From assembly GCA_039583705.1 (NCBI GenBank), contig JAVKSM010000032.1, positions 1 through 26,408 on the forward strand: a DNA stretch of 26,408 nt, in the 5' to 3' direction. This DNA comes from JAVKSM01 sp039583705 (lineage in GTDB: Bacteria; Actinomycetota; Actinomycetes; Mycobacteriales; Pseudonocardiaceae). Of the stretch, positions 1-8,026 are shown piece by piece. Under the pieces are notes generated by a model. The model did not search any database and had not been told where the DNA came from. It was given only the letters and a program-made list of their open reading frames with translations. Position 1 is the first letter of the stretch; the number at the start of each line of letters is the position of its first letter. The position numbers and the translations under genes are program-made.

Positions 1-318
1 AAGACTTATCGAGAGACCTTCTCGGCGGGGGGACGATTTTCCGGCAAGACGATCGACGAGGTGGCTGGAGAGCTTAGTACCGGACGGTTGACTCCGAATG
101 ACGTACCGGTCGACGTGATCGAGCGCGACGGCAACACCCTTATCTTGAATACTAGATCAGCAAACGCGTTGGAACGTGCGGGGGTCCCACGTCCGACATG
201 GACCACAATTGATCGCACCGGCGATCCAGCTTACGAAGCTCGCCTTACGGGACAGTTGAACCGCAACAACCTGAGCTCGGCTGGAACACCAACGGTACGC
301 TCCACGGGCCAGGGGTGA
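1..318 (+). CDS. C-terminal end of a probable polymorphic toxin (partial)
   Basis: The reading frame is open from the first base of the window and stops at 316-318, so only about 105 C-terminal residues are seen. The segment reads like the variable C-terminal tip of large actinobacterial polymorphic toxins: a stretch centred on RDGNTLILNTRSANALERAG, then a TGDP motif and a terminal LTGQLNRNNL...GTPTVR motif. I recall this kind of tail at the ends of RHS/HINT-type secreted proteins, but I cannot name a catalytic family. The upstream delivery domains lie outside the window. A small gene follows six bases after the stop, the usual place for an immunity gene. Base composition is clearly less GC-rich than the secretion genes that follow, suggesting transfer. 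An ATG- or GTG-initiated shorter gene (for example GTG at 61) is possible but less likely, because the frame is open to the edge and coding-like. Confidence 0.55.
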   Translation, partial: KTYRETFSAGGRFSGKTIDEVAGELSTGRLTPNDVPVDVIERDGNTLILNTRSANALERAGVPRPTWTTIDRTGDPAYEARLTGQLNRNNLSSAGTPTVRSTGQG

Positions 319-324
319 CATGAC

Positions 325-717
325 GTGGGCGAGAAGGTGCCATTAGGCGAGCTGCCAACACCATCGACAGCGATAACGTCCGAACCGGTTTTCCAAAGTG
401 ATGGTACCGCCGTAATACTGCGGTTTGAGTTCGATCGAGATGGAGAAATCCATCGAAGCGGAGTCAGGTTCGACGACCCGCGGGCATACCGATTTCGTTC
501 CGAAAGCCATTGTACAGCCTGGCACATCGAGGGCGCATATGACACGATTGTCGAAGTTCAGCAATCCGATTGGGTAGCGGAACTGAAAGCGGCGGCGCCG
601 GTGGACTTGCGGACGTTGTGGGAGATGCACCATTTTATGATTTATATCGACAGTTCGGGATGTTTCGAAGTGGTTGGATCCAGGTGGTCGCTCGTACCTG
701 AAGAACGGATGAGGTGA
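325..717 (+). CDS. Putative immunity protein or unknown small cytosolic protein
   Basis: This encodes a 130-residue soluble protein with no signal peptide or membrane segment and an acidic, aromatic-rich C-terminal half containing WEMHHFMIYIDSSGCFEVVG. It begins at GTG 325, with a purine-rich AGGGGTGA upstream overlapping the end of the toxin-like gene. I do not recognise a named family. Size, acidity, lower GC and position directly after a toxin C-terminus are typical of immunity proteins of polymorphic toxin systems, so that role is inferred from context alone. Its TGA at 715-717 overlaps a possible GTG start of the next gene (GTGA at 714-717), which suggests translational coupling. It could instead be an unrelated orphan protein from the same transferred segment. 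Confidence 0.6.
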   Translation: MGEKVPLGELPTPSTAITSEPVFQSDGTAVILRFEFDRDGEIHRSGVRFDDPRAYRFRSESHCTAWHIEGAYDTIVEVQQSDWVAELKAAAPVDLRTLWEMHHFMIYIDSSGCFEVVGSRWSLVPEERMR

Positions 718-1280
718 CCATATCCGGTATGGACGTCTCGTCGAACGAGTTGAGCCGGACGGTCTCGCGCGTCCTGCGCCATGAGCCGTGGCTTTACGAG
801 TTGGAGCCGGACGAGGAGGGGTGGGTTCCGGTCGACGCCTTGCTCGAGGCGTTGCGGACGAAGGGTCCGCGCTGGCAAACGGTGGAGTGGGCTGATCTGG
901 TGCGGGTGATCGAGCAGTCCTCGAAACGGCGCCACGAGATCAGCCGCGATCGGATCCGGGCGCTCTACGGACACTCGATCCCCGGCCGGATCGTTCGGGC
1001 GGAGGCGGTTCCGCCGGAGCGGTTGTTCCACGGCACGTCGCCAGCGGCCTGGACATTGATCTCGCTCGAAGGATTGCGGCCGATGGGCCGCCAGTACGTG
1101 CACCTGTCCGGCGACGAAGTGACCGCTCGGCAGGTCGGGAAGCGCAAGTCATCGACACCTGTCGTGCTGGTCGTCGATGCGGAAGAGGCCCACCAAGCCG
1201 GGATCAGGTTCTGGCGGGGCAACGATGTGGTGTGGTTGGCTGAGCAGATTCCACCGCGTTTCCTCACGCACGTCGCTTGA
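714..1280 (+). CDS. kptA: RNA 2'-phosphotransferase, KptA/Tpt1 family
   Basis: The 188-residue product matches the Tpt1/KptA family along its whole length. These enzymes remove a 2'-phosphate from RNA using NAD+, giving ADP-ribose 1'',2''-cyclic phosphate. The N-terminal winged-helix lobe has LSRTVSRVLRHEPW with the Arg22-His23 pair; RIRALYGHS supplies Arg82, LFHGT starts the ADP-ribosyltransferase-like lobe, and MGRQYVHLS supplies Arg126. Together these correspond to the family's Arg-His-Arg-Arg active-site set. A C-terminal VVWLAEQIPPRF block is also typical. The start may be GTG 714, overlapping the previous stop as GTGA, or ATG 729; the overlap favours coupled translation. In bacteria the physiological substrate is usually unknown because tRNA-splicing 2'-phosphates are absent, so its place beside a toxin/immunity pair is notable. 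Confidence 0.9.
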   Translation: MTISGMDVSSNELSRTVSRVLRHEPWLYELEPDEEGWVPVDALLEALRTKGPRWQTVEWADLVRVIEQSSKRRHEISRDRIRALYGHSIPGRIVRAEAVPPERLFHGTSPAAWTLISLEGLRPMGRQYVHLSGDEVTARQVGKRKSSTPVVLVVDAEEAHQAGIRFWRGNDVVWLAEQIPPRFLTHVA

Positions 1281-1356
1281 CGCGGGTGGTGGTAGCTATC
1301 AGCAGGGTTCGGCCGCTGGTGGTAGCCAGGGCTGGACCGCTGGCTGGTGGCCGGCG

Positions 1357-2085
1357 TCAGTCGCCGCGGCGGACGGGGCCGAGGATCCGGAGTTCCTCGG
1401 TGGCGGACACGAGGCGGACCGGGAGCCACAGGTTGCGGCCCAAGGCCACCACCTCGTCGTCGCGCAGCGTGGTGAGCTGCTGGGCCAACGGTGGCGGCAG
1501 CCGCCAGATCCGGGCGGCGAGCTGCGCCTGACCGGCAGGCAGTCGTTGCAGCAGCACGAGATCCGCGGTGCCGGCGGTGCCGGCGGCGTGCTGATGCAGG
1601 TAGGGCAGCAGGTACAGCGTCGTCTGCCATGGCGACCGTGGCGGGAACAGCTCCTGCGGCACCGCTCCGCCGTCGTGCAGGACGAGCAGCGGGGCGTCCT
1701 CGCAGGCGGGGGGCAGCTCCGCCGGCACCAACCCGCGCAGCTTGACGGTCGGCGCCGGTGTGCCGTCCGCGTCCTGCCCGGCCGCCCGCGCCAGCACCTG
1801 CCACGTGCCCGGCCGCCCGGTGGCCACCGTGATCCAGGCGCCGGCCGCCATCGCCCGCATCGCCACCTGCCGCGCCAGGTACAGACCACCGACGAGGATC
1901 ACCCGGGTCGGTGTGGGCCGCAGCACCGACATCGCCAGCGGTTCGCCGTCGCGTCCGGAGCCGAGGATCACCCCGCCCCACTCGGCGGGCAGGCTGACGG
2001 CTTCCAGCATCGCGGCGGGAACCGAGAAGCCCGGCGCGATCGGCTGCCCGGAGCCGCGTTGGTGTGCCAGCCTCGACCGGCTCAC
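1357..2085 (-). CDS. Type VII secretion-associated protein of unknown function
   Basis: This encodes 242 residues from a GTG at 2085 that overlaps the eccE stop as GTGA, so the two genes are probably translationally coupled; a longer frame upstream only shadows eccE. The protein has no signal peptide or obvious transmembrane helix. Residues about 58-100 form alternating hydrophobic strands and helices (RVILVGGLYLARQVAMRAM, then WITVATGRP), reminiscent of a Rossmann or RecA-like core without a Walker A loop. A second block with LLVLHDGG lies near residue 130. I do not recognise a named family. Its fixed place after eccE suggests a cytosolic accessory role in the ESX machine, possibly contacting EccE or EccC; this is inference. 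Confidence 0.75.
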   Translation of the reverse strand: MSRSRLAHQRGSGQPIAPGFSVPAAMLEAVSLPAEWGGVILGSGRDGEPLAMSVLRPTPTRVILVGGLYLARQVAMRAMAAGAWITVATGRPGTWQVLARAAGQDADGTPAPTVKLRGLVPAELPPACEDAPLLVLHDGGAVPQELFPPRSPWQTTLYLLPYLHQHAAGTAGTADLVLLQRLPAGQAQLAARIWRLPPPLAQQLTTLRDDEVVALGRNLWLPVRLVSATEELRILGPVRRGD

Positions 2086-3317
2086 GCGGCACCTCCCAGC
2101 GGCAGCGTCGCGGCGAGCGCGACGGCCTGCAACCCGCGCAGCGGGGCCAGCCTCACCCCGACCCGCTCCGCCAGCGCGTGCAGCCGCTCCTCGGCCTGCT
2201 CCAACTCCTCGAGCGTGCGGGCGCTGACGCGGACGAGGCCACGCAGCCGCACCTCGCCGTCGTCGCCAGTCGGGCTGAGCGAGAGCGCGACCGTCGCCGA
2301 CAGCGCCGGCACGCCGGTGAGCGCATCCAGGCTCCGCGGTGTGCCGCTGGTGCCCCAGCCGGTGACCGCGTAGCTGGCGTGCCCGACGCCCCCGGCGCTC
2401 ACGTCCGACCACCGTTCGTGCAACGTGACCAGGTCGCGGGTGCCGGCCACCGCCGTGAGCCCGGCGGCCGAGATTCCGGCCCGCAGCAGCTCGTCGGGCG
2501 CCAGCGGCCGGGTCGGCACACCGCGCGTCGCCAGCGCGCTCTGCACCCGCGACAGCGCCCCGACCAGCGCGCGGTGTGTCCCGGCCACGCCGCCGCCACG
2601 GTCGGCTACCGCCGACGCGCACTGCCCGGGGTCCAGCCGGACCGCCACCCAGGTGGTGCGCCGGGCGGCGGCGGGCAGCGGCCCGAGCACCTGTCGATAG
2701 GAGGTCAGCGCCGGCGAGGACGGCGGCAGCGCCGTGCCGCAGGGGTAGCAGTGCCAGACGACCTGGATCGAGTCGAGCACCACCCCGCGGTCCTCCAGGC
2801 ACTGCGCGAGCGCCGTCAGCGGCAGGTTCGGGCTGCCGCCGACCGGGGCCACCAGCGCCGGCGCCGGCTCGACGAGCAGCACGGCGGTCCAGGTGCCGGC
2901 ATGCCCGGCGAAGCCCAGCGGGCATCGCCCGTGGTCGCTGCCCCGGGCGAGGACGAGGTCGGGGACGGCCAGCCGCAGCAGCGTCACCTGACCCTCGGTG
3001 GGGCCGGCGCCGGGGCGCGCCGTCCGCTCATGGGCACGGAGCTGGTAGGCCAGCCTGAGGCTGATCCACTCGACGAGCCACCGCCGCCGCCAGCGCAGGC
3101 CGGCGAGGAGCGACGCGAGCCCGAGCACGGCGCCCGACACCGGCCGCAGCGCGGCGCCCACGCCGAGCAGCGCCAGCGCCACACCGAGGCCAACCTCGAC
3201 GATGACGAGGTTGGCCATCGGGAGCCGGCCCAGGCTCACGCCACTGGTGGGCCGCCGGGCGTACCCCGGCTCGGTCGCTGGGGCTGGCGCCGGGACGGCG
3301 CCGGTGCTCGCGGTCAT
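2082..3317 (-). CDS. eccE: Type VII (ESX) secretion membrane protein EccE
   Basis: The product is 411 residues. After a proline-rich cytosolic leader come two closely spaced hydrophobic segments (about residues 34-55 and 58-75), followed by a positively charged stretch RWRRRWLVEWISLRL and a large soluble domain. Two short N-terminal membrane helices plus a long soluble domain, with a C-terminal SARTLEELEQAEERLHALAERVGVRLAPL helix-rich end, fit EccE, the peripheral subunit of the ESX membrane complex. In mycobacteria EccE joins EccB, EccC and EccD in the inner membrane channel. The gene lies 95 bp from the divergent eccB, and the downstream accessory gene overlaps its stop. EccE is the least conserved core component, so the identification depends on topology and neighbours as well as sequence. 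Confidence 0.85.
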   Translation of the reverse strand: MTASTGAVPAPAPATEPGYARRPTSGVSLGRLPMANLVIVEVGLGVALALLGVGAALRPVSGAVLGLASLLAGLRWRRRWLVEWISLRLAYQLRAHERTARPGAGPTEGQVTLLRLAVPDLVLARGSDHGRCPLGFAGHAGTWTAVLLVEPAPALVAPVGGSPNLPLTALAQCLEDRGVVLDSIQVVWHCYPCGTALPPSSPALTSYRQVLGPLPAAARRTTWVAVRLDPGQCASAVADRGGGVAGTHRALVGALSRVQSALATRGVPTRPLAPDELLRAGISAAGLTAVAGTRDLVTLHERWSDVSAGGVGHASYAVTGWGTSGTPRSLDALTGVPALSATVALSLSPTGDDGEVRLRGLVRVSARTLEELEQAEERLHALAERVGVRLAPLRGLQAVALAATLPLGGAA

Positions 3318-3412
3318 CCTGCTCTCGCCCTTCCCCGGGAAGCGACCCGGACGGGCACCGGTGCGGCTATCGTGCCGGACCGTACCGCGAGCCGGGGAGG
3401 CACTGACCCACG

Positions 3413-4873
3413 ATGCCCTCGACGCCGACGACGAGGTCCCAGGTCCATGCCTACCGCTTCCTGCTCAAGCGGATGGAGTCGGCCCTGGTGCGCCGGGACC
3501 CCGTCATGCTGCACGACCCGATGCGCAGCCAGGTCCGGGCGGTGCTGGTCGGGTTGTTCGTCGCGGTGCTGGCCCTCGGCGGCTTCGCCGGCTACGGCAG
3601 GGTCACGGGCAGCGCGGACTGGCAGCGCCAGCGCATCGTCCTCGGCAGGCAGTCCGGTGCGATCTACGTCGTCGTGCACACCCCGGATGCCAGGCTCGTC
3701 CCGGTACCCAACCTCGCCTCCGCGCGGCTGATCCTCGCCACCGCGGCCGGGGACGGCGGCGCCGGTCCCGGTGACGGTGCCGCGCAGCCAACCGTGGTCT
3801 CCGACGACGCGCTCGCCGGGGCGCCCCGTACCGAGCCGGCGGGCATTCCGGGGGCGCCGTCCGTGTTGCCGTCGCCGGACCACCAGATCCCGGACCACTG
3901 GGCGCTGTGCGACACCACCGCGCCCGTCCCCGCCCCCGCGCAGGGCGTCGGGCCGGGTCTGGTCACGACGGTGCTGGCCGGCGTCGAGCACCCCGGGACC
4001 CCGCTGCGGCCGGGCGAGGGCCTGCTCGTGCGCAGCCGCGACGGTGCGGCCTTCCTCGTCTACGGGGGTCGGCGCGCCAGGGTCGACCTGTCGCCTGGCC
4101 CGGTGAGCAGCGCGCTCGACCTCGTGGGGGAGCAGCCGAAGCTGGTGAGCACCGGCTTGCTCAACGCGATCCCGGAGGCGCCGTCGATCGTGCCGCCGGT
4201 GATCCCGAGGACGGGTGCCCCCGGCCCACCCGAGCTACCGGGGCTGCGGGTCGGCAGTGTCTTCAGCGTCACCCGTGCCGGCACCGGCGACGACTTCTAC
4301 GTGGTCGTCCCCGACGGGATCCAGCCGGTTTCCCGGGTGCTCGCCGACCTGGTGCGGTTCTCCGTCGGCGGGAACGGCGGCACCATCCCGAAGGTGCTGC
4401 CCGAGCAGGTCGCTGACCTGCCCCGGTCCACGGTCATCGATCCCAGCGCCTACCCGCAGGACACGCCGCGGCTGCTGCCCGCGGGCGCCACCGGCACCGT
4501 TTGCCTGGACTGGTCGTTCACCGACGGCCGGCCGCAGACGGCGATCACCATCGCCGACGCCGTCCCGTCGCCGGTGCCGCCGACCCAACTCCACCAGCCC
4601 ACCGGTTCCGACGACCGCGTCGACTACGTCTACGTGCCTGGGCAGGGCGTGGCGGTGCGCAGCGTCGTCCCCGGTCAGGACCCTTCCACCGGAACGATCT
4701 TCGTCGTGAGCCCGACGGGCACGGTTTTCGGGGTACCCGACGTCGACACCGCGCGGATCCTCGGGATCGGGGACACGTTCGAGCCCGCACCGGACGAGAT
4801 CATCCGGTTGCTGCCCGCCGGCGTGGCCTTGGACGAGCAGGCGGCACTGACGCCGCTGGCCCAGGGGCGCTGA
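3413..4873 (+). CDS. eccB: Type VII (ESX) secretion protein EccB
   Basis: The product is 486 residues, the usual EccB length. It opens with the typical cytosolic segment (TRSQVHAYRFLLKRMESALV, then DPMRSQVRAVLVG), has a single transmembrane helix at about residues 42-62 and a large extracytoplasmic domain in which the IYVVVHTPDARLVPVPNLASARLIL block is well conserved in the family. EccB anchors the ESX complex in the membrane and projects into the periplasm; some homologues have reported ATPase activity. The start is ATG 3413, with GGGGAGG at 3394-3400, a rather long 12-base spacing. The gene runs divergently from eccE and converges on mycP with only 15 bases between stop codons, so it needs its own promoter in the 3318-3412 interval. 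Confidence 0.95.
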   Translation: MPSTPTTRSQVHAYRFLLKRMESALVRRDPVMLHDPMRSQVRAVLVGLFVAVLALGGFAGYGRVTGSADWQRQRIVLGRQSGAIYVVVHTPDARLVPVPNLASARLILATAAGDGGAGPGDGAAQPTVVSDDALAGAPRTEPAGIPGAPSVLPSPDHQIPDHWALCDTTAPVPAPAQGVGPGLVTTVLAGVEHPGTPLRPGEGLLVRSRDGAAFLVYGGRRARVDLSPGPVSSALDLVGEQPKLVSTGLLNAIPEAPSIVPPVIPRTGAPGPPELPGLRVGSVFSVTRAGTGDDFYVVVPDGIQPVSRVLADLVRFSVGGNGGTIPKVLPEQVADLPRSTVIDPSAYPQDTPRLLPAGATGTVCLDWSFTDGRPQTAITIADAVPSPVPPTQLHQPTGSDDRVDYVYVPGQGVAVRSVVPGQDPSTGTIFVVSPTGTVFGVPDVDTARILGIGDTFEPAPDEIIRLLPAGVALDEQAALTPLAQGR

Positions 4874-4888
4874 CCCCCGTCCCGCCCC

Positions 4889-6277
4889 TCAGCGGCGCAG
4901 TCGCCGGGAACGGCGCGCCGTGAAGACGACGACCGTCGTCAGGCCCAGCGTGCCGAGGCCAGCGGCGGTGCCGATGAGCGCCACCAGACGCGGGGTGTCC
5001 GTGGCTGGCAGTGGTGGTGTCAACACCAGCCGACCGGGCTGGGCCGCCGCCCCGGTCTGGCCCGACCCGTCCGGGAGCACCGCCGTCAGCGCGGCGACCG
5101 GGTCGATGACGCCGTAACCGAGGACGTCGTTGCGCCCCCCTGCGCCGGCCGGGTGCTGGGCGGTCTGCTCGATGCGGGCCATGACCTGGTAGGCCGTGAG
5201 CGACGGGTAGCGTTGGCGGACCAGGGCGACCACGCCGGAGACGTACGGCGCGGCGAAGCTCGTGCCCTGGATCGGCGTGCCCCGGGACGGGGTCGCCTCG
5301 TCGGCGATGCTGTTGGTCAGGCCGGTGCCTCGGGGGGCAAGGGAGATGATCCCGGTGCCGGGAGCGGCCACGTCCACCCACGGCCCGTGGACGTCGAACG
5401 CCGACGGCGATCCGTCCCGGTCGATCGAGGTGACCGCGAGGACGTCGTCGTCGTACCAGGCGGGCGAGACCACCGTGTTCACGTGGCCGGGCGTGTTCTG
5501 GTTGACGCAGCCCTCGGGGTCGAGGTTGCCGGCTGCCGTGACGACCACGACGTCGCGCACCGCGGCGGCGTAGTGCACCGCGGCATGCAGCGCGGGGTAG
5601 GTGTCGGTCCCCGGCGGTGGGGGAGCGGAGCAGCTCGCCTCGGAGATGTTGATGACCCCCACCCCCGGGGTGTCGGCGGCCCGCTTGACGGCGCCGGCCA
5701 GCGTGGCGACGTCACCCACCCCGTCGGGACCGCCTGCGATCCGGAAGTTCTCGCTGCTCTGGCGGATCGCGAGGATCTTCGCTCGGGGCGCGACGCCAGC
5801 GAAGCCGGTCCTCGGATCCTGTGAAGCCGCGATGATGCCCGCCACGAGCGTGCCGTGCCCGTCGCAGTCGGCAAGCCCGCTCTCGGTGGAGACGAAGTCC
5901 CCGCCGTCGACCAACCGGTTGCCGTCGGTGAGTCGCGGGTGGGGCCACACCCCGGTGTCGATCACGGCGACGGTCTGCCCGGCGCCCCGGCCGAAGGGCC
6001 ACAGCTCAGCGATGCGCAACCGCTGTTGGCCCCAGGGCTCGGCCTGGATCGTGTTGTCCGCGGTGTTGCCCGGCTCGCCGTCGATGCAGCCGCGGCTACG
6101 GGAGACCCGGGCGAGCGGGTGTGGGATCGGGTCAACCCTCGCGAGCTGGCTCATGTCGACCGGCGGCGGGATGCCGACGCCGAGCGCGGGCGCCGACGGC
6201 TGCGCACCGGCCGCCGCCGCCGGAAGGGCGGTGACGAGCACGAGCGCACCGGCCGCGACCAGTGCCCCCATCCTCAC
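4889..6277 (-). CDS. mycP: Mycosin, membrane-anchored subtilisin-like protease of the ESX system
   Basis: The 462-residue product has a signal peptide (about residues 1-23, rich in Ala/Leu/Val), a subtilase domain and a C-terminal membrane helix (about 431-453) ending in a basic tail RRSRRLRR. The catalytic triad is Asp107 in VAVIDTGVW, His141 in DCDGHGT and Ser340 in GTSFAAP; Asn251 in TAAGN is the oxyanion-hole residue. Cys64 and Cys138 may pair as in mycosin N-terminal extensions. Mycosins stabilise the ESX membrane complex and cleave some secreted substrates on the outer face of the membrane. The GTG at 6277 lies 12 bases after the eccD stop, with a GAGGA overlapping that stop, so the genes form one transcript. 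ATG 6271 is an alternative start. Confidence 0.96.
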   Translation of the reverse strand: MRMGALVAAGALVLVTALPAAAAGAQPSAPALGVGIPPPVDMSQLARVDPIPHPLARVSRSRGCIDGEPGNTADNTIQAEPWGQQRLRIAELWPFGRGAGQTVAVIDTGVWPHPRLTDGNRLVDGGDFVSTESGLADCDGHGTLVAGIIAASQDPRTGFAGVAPRAKILAIRQSSENFRIAGGPDGVGDVATLAGAVKRAADTPGVGVINISEASCSAPPPPGTDTYPALHAAVHYAAAVRDVVVVTAAGNLDPEGCVNQNTPGHVNTVVSPAWYDDDVLAVTSIDRDGSPSAFDVHGPWVDVAAPGTGIISLAPRGTGLTNSIADEATPSRGTPIQGTSFAAPYVSGVVALVRQRYPSLTAYQVMARIEQTAQHPAGAGGRNDVLGYGVIDPVAALTAVLPDGSGQTGAAAQPGRLVLTPPLPATDTPRLVALIGTAAGLGTLGLTTVVVFTARRSRRLRR

Positions 6278-6289
6278 GGTGCCCGGTCC

Positions 6290-7810
6290 TCACAGGGTCT
6301 CGATGGCGTGGTAAAGGTCCATCACGGCAAGCGCCAACGGCACCACGGCGGCGATGAGCACGGCCTCGGTGACGTCCACCGCGCGGCGCAGGGGTGGCGA
6401 GAACCGGTGGCCGGGGAAGACGACACCGAGCGCCAGCGCCAGCGCCGCCGCCAGCAGCAGCGCACCGGCGACCACCAGCCGTTGCAGCGGGGCGGCCGCC
6501 AGCACCCAGTCCAGCGCGACACCGCCGGCGGCGACGATCCCGCACACCAGCAGCGCGACCGCCTGGCTGCCGTTGGCGTAGGTGCGCGCCCGCAACAGCA
6601 GCAGCACGGCGACGACGACCCCCAGCGCCCAGGAGAACGCGCCGCCGCTGGCCGCTACGACGACCGCCGCGACCGCCGCGACTGCCGCGCAACCGACGAT
6701 CAGGCCGGTCAGGTACCGGTGCGCCGTGCCGGTCTGGTGCTCGATGCCGGAGTAGTCCGGGAGCGCGTCGTCCTCCGCGAGTTCCTCGGCGCTGCCCGGC
6801 ACCTGCGGCAACGGCAGCCGGGCAAGCCTGATCGCCAGTCGAGGCAGCAGTGACAGCCCCGCCAGCGCCACCGCGGCGGCGCCCGCCGCGATCCCCGCGG
6901 CCGACCCGCCCACCAGGGTGGCCACCAGGAACGCCAGCACGCCGAGCAGCCCGGCGGTGGTGGCGGCGACGAAGGTCGTGATGCCGATGCCGATGCCGAG
7001 CAGCAGCAGGGCGAGGGCCGCGACCACGAGCACCAGCGCGTTGCCCAGCAGCAGGTTGGGCGGTCCCAGCCCGAGCCAGCCTGGTCCCGGTGCCGGGGGC
7101 ACCGTGAGCACCCCGGCGACGAACGCCAGTGGCAGCGCCCCAGCGGCGACGAGCACGCCGCCGTCCGGCTCCCGGAAGCCGCGGACGAGCAGCGCGCCGA
7201 ACACGACGCACGCCACCGCGGCCACCCCCGCCACCCCGGCGGCCACGGCCGCGCCGGCCAGGCCCACGCCGGTGCCGGTGCCGGTGCCCTGGCCGGCCGC
7301 GAGCAGGGCCACGGCGGCGGCCAACTGTGCGGTCCCGGCGGCAGCCATCCCGAGCCGGCGGGCGGTCGCCTCGGTCCACGGCCGGTAGCTGTCCGGGTTG
7401 GCGCCGGCGATCGCGTCGACGACGTCATCGAAAAGCGGCGGCTGCGGTGCCTCCGCGCGGCGCCGCAGTTGCAACAGGTCCCCGTCGAGGATCTCGGCCG
7501 CCGCCAGCGTCCGCGACGGGTCCAGCGGCGCCGCGCCGACCCGGGTCAGACACCAGCCGCCGTGCCGGCTGCCGCCGTCCGGGCTGGTCTCCCCGGCCAG
7601 CTCGAGGACCGTGGGCAGCAGGTCCGCGACGGCGACGTCGGTGGGCAGCGCGACGTCGATGCGGGTCCGCGGAGCGACCACGGTGACCCGGCTGAACACG
7701 GTCCAGTGCCGGTCGGTCCCGGAGCCGGGTGGCTGGCGCGGCGGTGCGCCGCCGGGAAGCGGTGCGCCGCCCGCCTCGGCCGCCACCTCCCCTCCGGTCG
7801 TCGTAGCCAC
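6290..7810 (-). CDS. eccD: Type VII (ESX) secretion channel protein EccD
   Basis: The 506-residue product has an N-terminal ubiquitin-like (YukD-type) domain, beginning at about residue 34 with HWTVFSRVTVVAPRTRIDVALP and ending with ILDGDLLQLRR, followed by a long, almost wholly hydrophobic region with roughly eleven transmembrane helices. This is the EccD architecture; EccD forms the bulk of the transmembrane part of the ESX complex as dimers around EccB and EccC. The start is GTG 7810 behind GGGAGGTCAC. It is the first gene of an eccD-mycP transcript and diverges from eccC across about 216 bp. Some of the membrane helices are extremely Ala/Gly/Val-rich, which produces long spurious open frames on the other strand. 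Confidence 0.93.
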   Translation of the reverse strand: MATTTGGEVAAEAGGAPLPGGAPPRQPPGSGTDRHWTVFSRVTVVAPRTRIDVALPTDVAVADLLPTVLELAGETSPDGGSRHGGWCLTRVGAAPLDPSRTLAAAEILDGDLLQLRRRAEAPQPPLFDDVVDAIAGANPDSYRPWTEATARRLGMAAAGTAQLAAAVALLAAGQGTGTGTGVGLAGAAVAAGVAGVAAVACVVFGALLVRGFREPDGGVLVAAGALPLAFVAGVLTVPPAPGPGWLGLGPPNLLLGNALVLVVAALALLLLGIGIGITTFVAATTAGLLGVLAFLVATLVGGSAAGIAAGAAAVALAGLSLLPRLAIRLARLPLPQVPGSAEELAEDDALPDYSGIEHQTGTAHRYLTGLIVGCAAVAAVAAVVVAASGGAFSWALGVVVAVLLLLRARTYANGSQAVALLVCGIVAAGGVALDWVLAAAPLQRLVVAGALLLAAALALALGVVFPGHRFSPPLRRAVDVTEAVLIAAVVPLALAVMDLYHAIETL

Positions 7811-8026
7811 GTGACCTCCCGGGTGAGTCGTGACCGGACCCTAGTGTCCCGGAAGCGGGATCTCCGCACCGCCCCGCCGCCCGGATGGTCCGGTCCTCGC
7901 GGTGCTGACCGAGCCGGAACCTGTCATCGCGTGGGCCGACTAGGATGACCGCGCTGATCAGGGGCACTCCGGTGCGTCAGCCGTGCCGGGGCGGGGGAGA
8001 TGAGGTGCGCGGAGAGGAGAGCCGGA
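7811..8026. promoter_or_regulatory. Divergent intergenic region between eccD and eccC
   Basis: This 216-bp interval must hold promoters for both eccD-mycP and eccC. Towards eccC, TAGGAT at 7941-7946 resembles an actinobacterial -10 element, but no convincing -35 lies 17 bp upstream. Towards eccD, TAGGGT on the minus strand near 7839-7844 is a weaker candidate. A small inverted repeat TCCCG-GAAG-CGGGA at 7847-7860 could be an operator or simply chance in GC-rich DNA. Confidence 0.35.

Noticed and set aside
2064..3731. Long plus-strand frame opposite eccE
   Set aside because: Antisense shadow; Arg/Gln/Pro-rich with no domain.
8000..8026. ATG 8000 as the eccC start
   Set aside because: The purine tract abuts the ATG, whereas GTG 8027 has GGAGAGGAG at good spacing and the family sequence begins after it.
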